A stretch of 64,000 nt of DNA from Spirochaeta isovalerica (GTDB lineage: Bacteria > Spirochaetota > Spirochaetia > DSM-2461): the NCBI RefSeq assembly GCF_014207565.1, contig NZ_JACHGJ010000003.1, positions 111,944 to 175,943 of the forward strand. Reading direction: 5' to 3'. Made by a program: the position numbers and the translations under genes. Shown here piece after piece: positions 25,616-35,009 of this stretch. Within the stretch, counting starts at the first letter, position 1; every line of letters starts with the position of its first letter. The notes under the pieces were generated by a model. It was not told the origin of the DNA, ran no database searches, and worked only from the letters and a program-made list of their open reading frames with translations.

Positions 25616-27634
25616 TCAGCTTTCCAGTATGAGAACATCCTTTCCGGCGATGGAGAGGTCTCCCTGCAGTTTCTCTCCCGTTAGAATATTAGTCCAGGAA
25701 CCCCGGGGATCAACTTTTTTCAGTTTATCGGAGTGATTCAGAAGGAAGAGATATTGCTTCCCTTCTTTAACGCGGACTGTTACTTCCAGGTCATCCTGAG
25801 GTTCAACAATTCTGTCGATCCCCGCAGCGGCTCCGTAATCATCCAGAATATATTTCAGGTACTCCCTGTCGGGCTGCGTTCCCAGATAGAGAACTTTACC
25901 TTTTCCAAAGCTGTTCTCTGTAACCGCCGGCATACCGGCATAGTAATCCTCCCGGAAACAGGCTATGGCTTCAGCTCCTTCCAGGTGGATGACTTCGCAA
26001 ATAAGACCGCAATCGTATTTCTCTCCGCCTGTCTCTATCTGATTGGTCTGGTCCCGATAGAGGGCGTCTACCTCCTCTACCCATATTCCTGTGAGATTTC
26101 TCAGGGCACCGGGGTAGCCTCCCATATAAACCTGGTCGTTTTCGTCGACTATACCGCTGAAATAGGTGGTGATAAGGTATCCGCCGGCAGCCACATAGCT
26201 TTCCAGGTTTTCTTTCTCGCTCATCCTGACCATATTCAAAAGCGGCGCGACAACCATTTTATAGCCCTGCAGATCATCGCCGGGACGGACGATATCCACG
26301 GAAATATTCAGGCTGTTCAGAACCCGGTAGTATTCCAGGAGAATATCAAAGTAATTCAGGTCGATGGAGGGGCCGCTCGAATAGTTTACCGACCACCAGT
26401 TGTCCCAGTTCATAACCAGAGCCGCATCTGTCTTCACCCGGGCTCCCAGAAGAGTGTCACCCAGTTTCTCCAGTTCCCCTCCCAGTTCCTTCAGTTCCCG
26501 TCCCATGCGCGTATCGAGACGGTCCGCGTGGGGAATCAGTGCCGCGTGGTATTTCTCACAGGCGCCCCGCCCCTGGCGGACCTGGAAAAACAGCAGGCCT
26601 TCCGATCCGTGGGCCACCGTCTGATAACTGAGAAGACGCATAACTCCGGGTCTCTTCTGGGCGTTGAAATCCTGCCAGTTCTGCTGGCTTGGAGTCTGCT
26701 CCATAATAATGAAGTTTTCCCCTTTTTTGATGGACCGGACGATATCGTGGCGGAAAGAGGAACCGGACCAGTGTTCCGTATTGGAGGGATAGCTGTCCCA
26801 GGATGCCACATCGATAATCTCTCCCTGTTCGAAAAGATCGATCCAGGGTGTTATCCCCCAGATATTTGTGGTTATGGGAATGTCCGGCGTAATACCCCGT
26901 ATAACATCGGCTTCGTTTTTCAGGCAGCTGTTTATGCTGGCCGACATGAAGCGGTGGTAATCAATGGTCATGGCCTGAAACGTCGTGCCGTCCCGATCCC
27001 CCAGCCGGCCCGGCAGCAGTTCGGAAAGAGCGGAAACTGTCTGAATCTCATCCCAGTCGTGATAGGTATGACCCCAGAACGCCGTGTACCATTTGTCATT
27101 GAGATTTTCCAGGGATTTGTATTTCTCTTTCAGCCAGCTTATAAACTCCTGGCGGCAGGTTTCGCAATAACAGTAGGTTCCGTATTCATTATTGATATGC
27201 CAGAGGGCGAGGGATTTCCGTTTGCCGTAACGCTCAGCCAATTTTCCGGCTATAGAAGCGGACAGGCGACGGTAATCCCTGTTGTTCGGGCAGAACTGGG
27301 TCCTGGCTCCGTAATTCCGCCTGCGGCCGTATTTATCCACAGGCTGCATTTCCGGGTAGAATTTGGCCATCCAGGGGGGCTGGGCTGCGGTCGGCGTCGC
27401 CAGGTTGATCCGCATGCCGTTTTCTTCCGCCAGATCGAATATCCGGTCCAGCTCATCGAAATTCCAGCTGTTTTCAGCCGGCTGGATTTTAGACCAGGAA
27501 AAAACATTGATTGTCAGAGTATCGGCCTTCAGCTCCTTGAGCATTTCCATATCGCGGAACCAGTATTCCTCGGGCCACTGTTCGGGATTGTAATCTCCTC
27601 CGAAGGAAATTCTGCTTTGGTTGTTCCACTTCAT
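25616..27634 (-). CDS. GH42 beta-galactosidase
   Basis: The 672-residue intracellular glycosidase of family 42 has FGGDYNPEQW at the N-terminus, the acid/base glutamate E150 in WHINNEYG and the nucleophile glutamate in IIMEQTPSQQNW near residue 311. A zinc-binding cluster C-x-C-x2-C (YCYCETC) follows the acid/base. A trimerisation domain and a C-terminal beta domain complete the family layout. There is no signal peptide. It stands alone and converges with the ThiF gene. Confidence 0.95.
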   Translation of the reverse strand: MKWNNQSRISFGGDYNPEQWPEEYWFRDMEMLKELKADTLTINVFSWSKIQPAENSWNFDELDRIFDLAEENGMRINLATPTAAQPPWMAKFYPEMQPVDKYGRRRNYGARTQFCPNNRDYRRLSASIAGKLAERYGKRKSLALWHINNEYGTYCYCETCRQEFISWLKEKYKSLENLNDKWYTAFWGHTYHDWDEIQTVSALSELLPGRLGDRDGTTFQAMTIDYHRFMSASINSCLKNEADVIRGITPDIPITTNIWGITPWIDLFEQGEIIDVASWDSYPSNTEHWSGSSFRHDIVRSIKKGENFIIMEQTPSQQNWQDFNAQKRPGVMRLLSYQTVAHGSEGLLFFQVRQGRGACEKYHAALIPHADRLDTRMGRELKELGGELEKLGDTLLGARVKTDAALVMNWDNWWSVNYSSGPSIDLNYFDILLEYYRVLNSLNISVDIVRPGDDLQGYKMVVAPLLNMVRMSEKENLESYVAAGGYLITTYFSGIVDENDQVYMGGYPGALRNLTGIWVEEVDALYRDQTNQIETGGEKYDCGLICEVIHLEGAEAIACFREDYYAGMPAVTENSFGKGKVLYLGTQPDREYLKYILDDYGAAAGIDRIVEPQDDLEVTVRVKEGKQYLFLLNHSDKLKKVDPRGSWTNILTGEKLQGDLSIAGKDVLILES

Positions 27635-27738
27635 AAGGTAATGCTCCTCAAATCGTTCTATTTACAAGTATAACTCCCCTTGGGGATTTCCGGAACAGGG
27701 GAGGCTCCGGTTCCGTAGCTGCCGGCTTTTTGGTGCAC

Positions 27739-28683
27739 TTATTTTCCCGGCAGTAATTGGCAATAGGCTCTATTTATCTCCTTGGATTTTTCCAGACCTT
27801 CGGGATTGATGTCCGGATGATATTTTTTCATCAGGTTTTTGTAGCGGTCTTTCAGATCCTTTAAAATGATGGGCTGATCGGGAGAGTAGGCGAAGAGGCG
27901 CCTCGCAATCTTTTCCTCCTCGCTGACCGGAGAACGGGGTCTGGCCGGCGGTTCGATTCTTCCTTTTGATATGAGGTAATTCTTCAGTTCCGGGATGAAT
28001 CGGGAAAAGAGGTTTCTGTATGGGATAATTTCCCGGCGGAAGAGTTCATAGGCCAGCGACCGGAGTAGTCTTATCCTGTTTTCCCCCGGGTCAACGTTGA
28101 TGGAAGTCAGCAGTTTCCCGATAGCTCTATCTGTTATAGGGCCATGAGGAAAGTACTCTTCCAGATATATATCGATGGACCTGTGGAAATTGCCGAATCT
28201 GTCAAAAATAGAGAGGAAGGACTCATATTCGATCAGATGATTGTTTCTCTCTTCCCAAATCTGTTCTATCAGAAAAGACTGGAGATCTGTCTGCACGGCA
28301 AAGGGTATCCACAAACCGGCATTCCAGAATGCTTCGGGAGCTTTATCCAGACCAATCGTTTCCAACAGGCTTATGAGAGCTCCCGCATCATTGTGCGTAA
28401 ATTGAGAAATGCTGAAGCTGACCAGGGGATTCGTACTGGAAACTATCTGCCTGTAGACATCTGTCATGTCCAGATCGAGGAGTTCCAGAATCCTGTCCCG
28501 GGATATTTGCCAGTGACCGTTTTCATTGCTGATAGATATTATGTAATTTGTCAGTTCGGAAAGAGCGATGTCTTCAATCATATAGTTCTGATTCTTCAAT
28601 ATTCGGTTTTTCCTGTCATAAAGTAGAATAATTTTATCGATTTCATCACCCGAATAAAAAGGCCCCTTAATCCGGTTGTCCAT
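27739..28683 (-). CDS. protein with C-terminal J-domain
   Basis: The 314-residue protein has a helical N-terminal region of unknown fold and a J-domain at the very C-terminus: LKDLKDRYKNLMKKYHPDIN, with the HPD tripeptide near residue 292, then KEINRAYCQLL. J-domains stimulate Hsp70 ATPase. No other DnaJ region (G/F linker, zinc fingers) is present. The annotated ATG lies in the loop of the upstream gene's terminator and lacks a Shine-Dalgarno, so the true start is uncertain. Confidence 0.8.
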   Translation of the reverse strand: MDNRIKGPFYSGDEIDKIILLYDRKNRILKNQNYMIEDIALSELTNYIISISNENGHWQISRDRILELLDLDMTDVYRQIVSSTNPLVSFSISQFTHNDAGALISLLETIGLDKAPEAFWNAGLWIPFAVQTDLQSFLIEQIWEERNNHLIEYESFLSIFDRFGNFHRSIDIYLEEYFPHGPITDRAIGKLLTSINVDPGENRIRLLRSLAYELFRREIIPYRNLFSRFIPELKNYLISKGRIEPPARPRSPVSEEEKIARRLFAYSPDQPIILKDLKDRYKNLMKKYHPDINPEGLEKSKEINRAYCQLLPGK

Positions 28684-28713
28684 GGCAGGTTGGACTTCCC
28701 GGATTAAGGGGCC
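28656..28713 (-). terminator. terminator of the lipoprotein gene, overlapping the J-domain gene start
   Basis: GGCCCCTTAATCCGG and its exact complement (28661-28675 and 28699-28713) form a 15-bp stem with a 23-base loop, followed on the minus strand by TTTTTATTC. It is 26 bp after the lipoprotein stop. The loop contains the ATG of the next gene, and one arm encodes its first residues. Confidence 0.85.
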
Positions 28714-28739
28714 TGTACATCAGTTTTAATTCTTATAGA

Positions 28740-29630
28740 TCAGTCGTCGTCTTCATCTTCCTCCAGGATGCCGTCATCATCGGAATCGACACCGAAGTCG
28801 GCTGATTCCTCGATATTTTTTTCAATGACTTTCATCAGGTCCAATTCATCGACTGACAGCGATCCATTGTCCTCAAGAAGATTAATGTCTCCGGCGATAG
28901 CGGTTAAATCGATATTCTTTTCCGTTTCTGGATTGCTGAAATCGAACCATCTATCCATCCGGAAGGCAACGATCAGTTCTGACAGCCCGGAGATGGCGAA
29001 TGAATTAACCGAATCGGAATCTTTCAATTGTATTTCCTCTTCGGAAGTGTAAGCCAGGACGAAAGGCTGATCCGCTCCGACCAGTGGGGAATATGTGCCT
29101 TCAAGGTAGAGCGATCTGCCGAACATGGGATCTCCGTCAACGGCCAGGGCATTACTGCTGTCGTCAGTCTCTGTCCCTGTCAGCCGATCGATTTTCATCT
29201 GGACTTCATCGTACTCTCCATCGGGGAGGTCAATGGCGGGGAAATCGGGGGTCACGGTACTGTTCATCAGATCGACCAGATAGGTTCCCGAGTATTCGCT
29301 TTCCTCATCATCCTCGCCTTCGAGCTCAATTTCAATCTCTTTTACTGCCATATAGGCTTTTGTTAAGGTCAGGGTGCCGCCATCGGATCCGTCTTTGTTT
29401 GTAACGGTTATGGAAACCGACGGGCTTCCGGCGACCCTGCTGATGGATGAGCTGACCGATGATGATCCGGAAACAGCTTCTCCCGGTTTTGTAGCCTGAA
29501 TTGAAAAGGTGGTCAATGTAGGGCTGCTTGGGCTGCTGGGGCTGTTGTCACAAGAAGCGGCCAGAATTAAAACGGATAATGCCATAATCAGAATAATAGA
29601 TGTTGTTAAGTTAATGGATTTGATTTTCAT
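28740..29630 (-). CDS. acidic lipoprotein (DUF4382-like)
   Basis: The 296-residue product has a lipoprotein signal ending in LAASC and a serine/proline linker. Its beta-rich core (KAYMAVKEIEIELEG, then LVDLMNS and IDLPDGEYDEVQMKI) resembles DUF4382. The C-terminus DSDDDGILEEDEDDD is like a calcium-binding loop. It lies 95 bp downstream of the histidine kinase gene on the same strand and may be part of that system. Function unknown. Confidence 0.75.
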   Translation of the reverse strand: MKIKSINLTTSIILIMALSVLILAASCDNSPSSPSSPTLTTFSIQATKPGEAVSGSSSVSSSISRVAGSPSVSITVTNKDGSDGGTLTLTKAYMAVKEIEIELEGEDDEESEYSGTYLVDLMNSTVTPDFPAIDLPDGEYDEVQMKIDRLTGTETDDSSNALAVDGDPMFGRSLYLEGTYSPLVGADQPFVLAYTSEEEIQLKDSDSVNSFAISGLSELIVAFRMDRWFDFSNPETEKNIDLTAIAGDINLLEDNGSLSVDELDLMKVIEKNIEESADFGVDSDDDGILEEDEDDD

Positions 29631-29725
29631 ATTTGTCCTCCAAAGACTTTTCTGTCTTGCTTATGGAACACAATATATTTTCGAAATTTGCCAGAAATAT
29701 GCCATTGTAAAAAAAAATGATTTTT

Positions 29726-31099
29726 TTATTTTCCGGTGTCAATCATAGGAAATGTCAAGATGAAGGTGCTCCCTTTTCCGGCAGGAGATTCCACCGTGAG
29801 ACGACCCTTATGCATTTCCATAATAGATCTGGCAATTGATAACCCGAGGCCTCTGCCGCCTGTACCCCTGTTTCGGGAATCATCGAGGCGGTATAGACGC
29901 TCAAAGATCTCATCAATCTCACCGGCAGGAATTCCCGGTCCCTGATCGGTTACAGATATCGAAATCTGTTTTTTTGTTCTGAAAAGACGGATGACAATTT
30001 CTTCAGATTCCGGGGCATATTTCAGACAGTTCTCCAATAGATTCGAGATAACCTGCCGGATCCTTATCCCGTCGCCCTGAATGATTGTTTCGCCATCCAG
30101 CTCATTCTGGAAAATCAGTGCTATATTAAGCCGGTCGGCATTAAATTGCCATCTTTCCGTTTCTTTTTTGATAATCCCCGGGAGATCGACAGTCTGTATT
30201 TCAAGACTTATTTCACCGGCATCTGTTTCCGCCAGCCAGTCCAGATCCTTGATCAGACCTGATAATTTGTCAATTTCAGCTCTTATGCTTTCAAGCCCTT
30301 CGTCTTTATCAATAAGTCCGTTCTGGATGCCTCTAGCGTCGAGATCAATAATATTGAGAGGTGTATTGATTTCATGGGACAGGTCTCCGATCAGTCTTTG
30401 CCGCAATTCTTTCTGTTTTTTCAAAGTCTGGGACATCTGGTTGAAGGATTCGGTAAGAGCCGCCAATTCTGCTGTTTTATAGGTTTCTGTTATCTGTATA
30501 TTGTTACCTGATCGGATTTCCCCGGATGCCCTTGAGAGTCTGGTTAAGGGACGTGAGAGCCTGTTTGATAAGACCGCGGCAGGGATCAAAGCAATCAGAA
30601 TGGCTCCGAGCGTAAGGATAAACTGCTCTTTTAATGCGGACAGCAAATAGTCGGTTGTTTTTGTTTCAAGGTATTTTTCATCGACATACAGTACGATCCG
30701 CCCTATTGTCAAATTGGTGACATAATCTGTCAGGTTTTCCGATTTCCCTTCTATGAGAACAGTATCGCGGCTGTCAAACAGCTCGGTAAAGCTGTTGTAA
30801 AGTTTTTTTCCAGTGCTGTCTTCAACGATAACTCTGAATGCATGTCCTTCTTTATTATCAGGCATAGTGGATGTCAGATCTCTTACGGTGGATGCAAGAT
30901 TGTTCCAGTTCCCCTGTCTGGAGTAGAGAAGGCTGAGAATGTTTGCCATATTGGCCGATTGCACTTCTGTAAGGAGTATGGGAAGCCGCCTCGTTGTATT
31001 GAAATGCTCAATCCCTATGCTGAGAAAAAAAGACATGACAATTATAAAGGCGAAAGAAGTTGAAATATTCAGGAAAAGACTGATCTTTCTTTTTAGCAT
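29726..31099 (-). CDS. sensor histidine kinase
   Basis: The 457-residue kinase has two membrane helices flanking a periplasmic domain (about 32-150) and a HAMP linker (LSNRLSRPLTRL). The phospho-acceptor helix is SHEINTPLNII, followed by an N-box (NLLENCLKYAP) and G-boxes (DQGPGIP, GGRGLGLSI). It overlaps the response regulator by 7 bp and is its obvious partner. The periplasmic signal is unknown; the acidic repeat protein in the same operon is a candidate. Confidence 0.93.
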   Translation of the reverse strand: MLKRKISLFLNISTSFAFIIVMSFFLSIGIEHFNTTRRLPILLTEVQSANMANILSLLYSRQGNWNNLASTVRDLTSTMPDNKEGHAFRVIVEDSTGKKLYNSFTELFDSRDTVLIEGKSENLTDYVTNLTIGRIVLYVDEKYLETKTTDYLLSALKEQFILTLGAILIALIPAAVLSNRLSRPLTRLSRASGEIRSGNNIQITETYKTAELAALTESFNQMSQTLKKQKELRQRLIGDLSHEINTPLNIIDLDARGIQNGLIDKDEGLESIRAEIDKLSGLIKDLDWLAETDAGEISLEIQTVDLPGIIKKETERWQFNADRLNIALIFQNELDGETIIQGDGIRIRQVISNLLENCLKYAPESEEIVIRLFRTKKQISISVTDQGPGIPAGEIDEIFERLYRLDDSRNRGTGGRGLGLSIARSIMEMHKGRLTVESPAGKGSTFILTFPMIDTGK

Positions 31100-31767
31100 T
31101 CCAGTTTGTATCCACCGCCGTAAACCGTTTTAATTGGGTTGAAGTCCTGTCTGTTTATAAGATGTCTGATTCTTTTTATATGGTTATCAATAGCTCTCTC
31201 ATATCCGGAAAATCGGGATTGGAATGCTAATTCGATCAATCTTGAGCGGCTGAGAATAACATTGGGATTCTCCATAAATACGAGCATTATGGAGAGCTGG
31301 GCCTGACTTAATTCGATTAATTCTCCATTAACCGAGAACACCCCTTCATCTCTGTTGTATTCCAAAGGCCCGCACTGCAGTATTCTGGCTGTCTCTTTAC
31401 GGCTCCTGCGCAGAAGGGCCTTTATTCTGCCGATCAGCTCCTCAGGATCAAAAGGTTTGGTTATATAATCGTCAGCACCTATGTCGAGACCGTTCAGAAG
31501 GTCCCGCTTGGTATTTTTGGCGGTGAGGATGATTATGGGGATATCATGTCTCTGCCTGATTCTGCTGCAGACTTCCTCTCCTCTTATTCCCGGAATCATC
31601 AAGTCGAGAAGAATCAGATCGGGTTTCGTGTTTCTGGCCATTTCCAGACCGTCTCTGCCGTCATAAGCAGTCGATGTTTGAAAACCGGCTTTCTCAAGAT
31701 ATATTTTGATCCATTGGGCTATCTTCTTTTCATCCTCGATAATCAGGATTCTGCTGTTCCTGTCCAT
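31093..31767 (-). CDS. OmpR-family response regulator
   Basis: The 224-residue regulator has a receiver domain (IIEDEKK acidic pocket, D52-type aspartate in LLDLMIPGIRGEE, T in LTAKN, K in ITKPFD) and a C-terminal winged helix (AIDNHIKRIRHLI). Its ATG overlaps the stop of the acidic repeat gene (TGATG), so the three genes are translated together. Confidence 0.94.
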   Translation of the reverse strand: MDRNSRILIIEDEKKIAQWIKIYLEKAGFQTSTAYDGRDGLEMARNTKPDLILLDLMIPGIRGEEVCSRIRQRHDIPIIILTAKNTKRDLLNGLDIGADDYITKPFDPEELIGRIKALLRRSRKETARILQCGPLEYNRDEGVFSVNGELIELSQAQLSIMLVFMENPNVILSRSRLIELAFQSRFSGYERAIDNHIKRIRHLINRQDFNPIKTVYGGGYKLEC

Positions 31768-32579
31768 CAGCTTTCATCCGGCTCATCGGGATCATCCGGC
31801 TCATCGGGATCATCCGGCTCATCGGGATCGTCCGGTTCATCGGGATCGTCCGGTTCATCGGGATCGTCCGGTTCATCGGGATCGTCCGGTTCATCGGGAT
31901 CGTCCGGTTCATCGGTGTCGTCCGATTCATCGGGATCATGACTTCCACCAGATGAAGAAGAGGATCTCTTCTTAGAATCGCTGAGCGAGTTTTCCCATTC
32001 GTCTCTGGTTCTGTTGTATCGGCTTCGAAGCTGGGAACTGGAGAGAGATCCGGTCTGGTAGGCAACCAGGAGATTCTGCAGATTAACAAACATTCTGTTT
32101 CTTAAAAAACCTGATGATCTCTGGTAGCTCTCCATTTTGAGAATTGCCTCTTCCACGGAGATTGTATCCATGGTCAGTTCCATCAACACCTTTTTATAGG
32201 TATCGAGCAGTTCTTTCTGGTACTCCAGTACGGAACTGTTTCCCTCTTGAATTCTCAGATCCGGTATTCTTTTATCCCGCAGGTAGGAAAAATAGAGCAG
32301 CGCGTTTTCCCGGGAAATCTCCCCGTCGCCCAGCTGGTCGATAAATGAGTCAATGATTCCCGACTCGTCATTATAGGATATGTTATGGGCTTCCCTCAGT
32401 TCCCTGAGCTGTTTTTTTGCCTGGGCTACTGTCAATTCTCCGGCTTCAAGAGAATCGATTATCTGCGGATACTGAACGGATAGCTCGGACTGAAATTCTT
32501 TCCTTTCCATTATTCCAGAGGAAAACAATGAGTGGAGTTGTAAGGAGAGTGCCGCCAGTATTATAAAATATCTTTTCAT
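31767..32579 (-). CDS. exported protein with acidic DEPDDP repeat tail
   Basis: The 270-residue product has a signal peptide and a helical body in which short units recur (LEAGELTVAQAKKQLREL, GEISRENALLYFSYL, DTISVEEAILKMESY, GSLSSSQLRSRY). It ends in a run of about eight DEPDDP hexapeptides. The tail is strongly acidic and may bind cations. Each unit is an 18-bp DNA repeat, so the copy number may vary between strains. Coupling to the response regulator suggests a sensor or target of the two-component system. The function is unknown. Confidence 0.8.
   Translation of the reverse strand: MKRYFIILAALSLQLHSLFSSGIMERKEFQSELSVQYPQIIDSLEAGELTVAQAKKQLRELREAHNISYNDESGIIDSFIDQLGDGEISRENALLYFSYLRDKRIPDLRIQEGNSSVLEYQKELLDTYKKVLMELTMDTISVEEAILKMESYQRSSGFLRNRMFVNLQNLLVAYQTGSLSSSQLRSRYNRTRDEWENSLSDSKKRSSSSSGGSHDPDESDDTDEPDDPDEPDDPDEPDDPDEPDDPDEPDDPDEPDDPDEPDDPDEPDES
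31773..31932. repeat. 18-bp coding tandem repeat
   Basis: About eight and a half copies of an 18-bp unit (GGGATCRTCCGGYTCATC on the plus strand), differing only at two third-codon positions, encode DEPDDP. Copies on the left use A/C at the variable bases and those on the right use G/T, showing spread by unit duplication. Confidence 0.9.
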
Positions 32580-32682
32580 TCTATATTTCCAGAATAATCA
32601 ATCCACCTATCTTTTGTAAAGAATCGTTATTTATATCATGTCATCAAAAGGAATGGAGTTTTTCTTTTCTCCCCCGGTCCTG

Positions 32683-32889
32683 TCAATCAATTGCATGATC
32701 GTCATGACCCACATTGCTATCATAATTGCAATTATTGTTATCGTTACTACCATAATTCCCTTTATTGGCGACAATCCGGGCAATCATCGCTTTAGCCGTT
32801 TCGGCGTCAATCTGTCTACTGGCCAGGTCCTCCAGAACTGATTCAAGTTGAAAGTCCGCCGTCTGATCCTTTTCAATAAGCCGGTTCAT
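32683..32889 (-). CDS. small protein related to the acidic repeat protein
   Basis: The 68-residue product starts at 32889, with AGGAGG nine bases before the ATG. It contains one helical unit (LEDLASRQIDAETAKAMIAR) that resembles the repeated units in the acidic protein 104 bp downstream. Its tail is rich in asparagine, glycine and aspartate. No signal peptide is seen. It is probably the first gene of this two-component operon. The function is unknown. Confidence 0.65.
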   Translation of the reverse strand: MNRLIEKDQTADFQLESVLEDLASRQIDAETAKAMIARIVANKGNYGSNDNNNCNYDSNVGHDDHAID

Positions 32890-32975
32890 AACTGGAAACC
32901 TCCTCATTGTCAATTTAGAATCAAATCTTGTCAGAATTATGTCATTACTGAGTTAATTGGTAAAAAAATGCTTTA

Positions 32976-34175
32976 TCAGAATTCGTTTCTTCCGTATCTC
33001 AAAAACTGATGCACCTTCTTCAGTTCATCGGGGATGGCAATTGTCTGGGGACAGTGTGACAGACATTTCCCACACTCGATGCAGAGCGAAGCATTGCCGT
33101 CGGGAACTGTTTTATTGACTTTCACTTTGTTGGAAGCCAGTTTCCTGTACTTCCGTTTGGTATTAAAGAGCATTATCCTGTCCCAGAGCGTTTCCGGCTT
33201 CATATTGGCAGAATTGGCCAGAGCAAAGTTTTCCGGGATATTCACGCCGGCGGGACAGGGCATGCAGTACTGGCAGGCTGTACAGGGCACGAGTATTTTT
33301 TCCCGATAGATGGAGATAATGGAGTTTATGGTTCCATTTTCTTCTTCAGTCAGTTTCCCGATTCCCGATTTTTCCGCGCTTTCCAGGTTCTGCTCCAGCT
33401 GTTCCCCAGTACTCATGCCGCTGAGAACGACCGAAACTTCCGGCAGGTTCCACAGATACTGGAGCGCCCAGTCGACTGGTGTTCGCTTAACGGAACTCGC
33501 TTCAAGCAGCTTCCTCGCTTCTTTGGGCGGCTTGGCGAGCATTCCCCCCTTCAGCGGTTCCATAATGGTGACAGCCATGCCTTTTTCCGCGGCGTATTTC
33601 AGCCCTTCTTCTCCGGCCTGGACAGTCGTGTCCAGGTAGTTGTATTGGATCTGGGTCAGATCCCAATCGTAAAAGTCGATTATTTTCTTGAATACGGGCA
33701 GCGTATCATGGAAGGAGAAACCTATATTTCTGATCCTTCCTGCATCCCGTTCTTTTTCCATCTCTTTTATTAGTTCGAAATCTTTCACTTTATTGAAATT
33801 CTTCTCATTCAAAGCGTGAAAGAGATAGCAGTCGACATAATCCGTCTGAAGTTTCTCCAGCTGGGCATGGAAATACTTCCCGAAATCCTCTTGTTTATTG
33901 ACGAGAAACATAGGCAATTTGGTAACGAGAAAAACCTTTTCCCGGTATCCGTCCAGTAGAGCTTTCCCCAGAATCTTTTCGCTGGCGCCCAGATGGTAGG
34001 GCCAGGCCGTATCAATATAATTGACTCCGCTGTCAATGGCGTGCCTGATCATGCGGATCGCTTCTTTTTCATCAACCCGCGGATCGAGAGGGTTTTTCAT
34101 AGAGGGGAGTCTCATGGCTCCGAATCCGAGTGCTGATACTTTGAAATCGATTTTTCCTAATTGACGGTACTGCAT
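32976..34175 (-). CDS. aldo/keto reductase with C-terminal iron-sulphur domain
   Basis: The 399-residue protein joins an AKR barrel (YIDTAWPYHLGASEKILGKAL, LVTKLP, CYLFHAL) to a C-terminal ferredoxin-like part with CTACQYCMPC and CIECGKCLSHC. This fusion is common in anaerobes and suggests ferredoxin-linked electron transfer. Substrate unknown. A similar but shorter fusion is at 37515-38477. Confidence 0.9.
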   Translation of the reverse strand: MQYRQLGKIDFKVSALGFGAMRLPSMKNPLDPRVDEKEAIRMIRHAIDSGVNYIDTAWPYHLGASEKILGKALLDGYREKVFLVTKLPMFLVNKQEDFGKYFHAQLEKLQTDYVDCYLFHALNEKNFNKVKDFELIKEMEKERDAGRIRNIGFSFHDTLPVFKKIIDFYDWDLTQIQYNYLDTTVQAGEEGLKYAAEKGMAVTIMEPLKGGMLAKPPKEARKLLEASSVKRTPVDWALQYLWNLPEVSVVLSGMSTGEQLEQNLESAEKSGIGKLTEEENGTINSIISIYREKILVPCTACQYCMPCPAGVNIPENFALANSANMKPETLWDRIMLFNTKRKYRKLASNKVKVNKTVPDGNASLCIECGKCLSHCPQTIAIPDELKKVHQFLRYGRNEF

Positions 34176-34234
34176 TCATATCTCCTCATCTCATTGCGCG
34201 GATAAACATTTCTGTAAGGGCAGGGAATTCAAAG

Positions 34235-34296
34235 AGCCTGCTCATTCGGGATTTAACTGATGGGGCAGCTTTGGAAAATCATCAAAGGAGCAGGCT
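34235..34296. repeat. spaced inverted repeat
   Basis: AGCCTGCTC (34235-34243) and GAGCAGGCT (34288-34296) are perfect complements 44 bases apart, in a 215-bp gap between minus-strand genes. No T-tract follows, and no gene is visible. The role is unknown. Confidence 0.4.
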
Positions 34297-34390
34297 GATT
34301 GCAAAATAACCCTACATTATTATATTGTCAATTGATTTACACCGGGTCTGATTCCCCGGAGCGAATCAGTAGTCTTTAAACTATGTCTTC

Positions 34391-34987
34391 TCAGAGAAGA
34401 AGAATACCCATCATATAAGCACCTTCGCTTTCGGAGATGACGAACATTCCCATTTTTCTGTAAAAGGCAACAGCACCGGGGTTCTGTTTCGATACGCCCA
34501 GATGGACTCCTTCCGTCCCTTTCCTGCGGCAGCTGTTGAAAAACATTTCCATAAGCTTCCGCCCGAGTCCTTTGCCCTGAAGTTCCGGCAGCAGATCGAT
34601 ATGAAGGTGCCCCGGATATTCGCTGAGGGATTTATCCACCAGTGTATCATTTTTAATGCAGTCGTTGATAAACTGCTGAAAAGGTTCGGACGATTCTGAT
34701 GGGATATCGTAGAGCCTTCGCACTTTCGGCAGCCATTCGCTGTTGAGCCATTTCGTATAACCAACCGTGTCTGCTGTTCCCACAATATATCCGGCGGGAA
34801 TGTTATCCCTGGTTACAACGAAACAGCAATCTCTGTCGAAATAGACATAAGGCGCAGCAAAATAATGGCCGACTTTGTATTTATCATCAATTACACCTTC
34901 TACTGAGTTGCCGTTCAGCGCCGTTTTCCAGCAAATTTCATAGAGATAGGGTAGATCTGTTAATTCGTAAGGCCTTATTTCAATCAT
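34391..34987 (-). CDS. GNAT-family acetyltransferase
   Basis: The 198-residue protein has the IRPYELTDLPYLYEICWKTA opening and motif A (LHIDLLPELQGKGLGRKLM), ending with AVAFYRKMGM. The length and opening resemble the acetyltransferase module found beside bacterial O-GlcNAcases. Substrate unknown. A run of minus-strand genes follows (HAD, peptidase E, methyltransferase). Confidence 0.85.
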   Translation of the reverse strand: MIEIRPYELTDLPYLYEICWKTALNGNSVEGVIDDKYKVGHYFAAPYVYFDRDCCFVVTRDNIPAGYIVGTADTVGYTKWLNSEWLPKVRRLYDIPSESSEPFQQFINDCIKNDTLVDKSLSEYPGHLHIDLLPELQGKGLGRKLMEMFFNSCRRKGTEGVHLGVSKQNPGAVAFYRKMGMFVISESEGAYMMGILLL

Positions 34988-35009
34988 TGTTCAATCCTGT
35001 TCTTTTGGT

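Noticed and set aside
25733-27673. 646-codon plus-strand open frame opposite the beta-galactosidase gene
   Set aside because: It is the mirror of a well-supported GH42 gene, has no ribosome site or recognisable domain, and arises from codon bias on the coding strand.
31773-31932. Regular 18-bp repeats as a CRISPR array
   Set aside because: The units are contiguous without unique spacers and keep the reading frame; no cas gene is near.
31546-31975. Plus-strand frames encoding Ser-Gly-Ser or Arg-Asp-His-Pro-Ala repeats
   Set aside because: They are reverse readings of the DEPDDP repeat; the minus strand has the signal peptide, operon overlap and ribosome sites.
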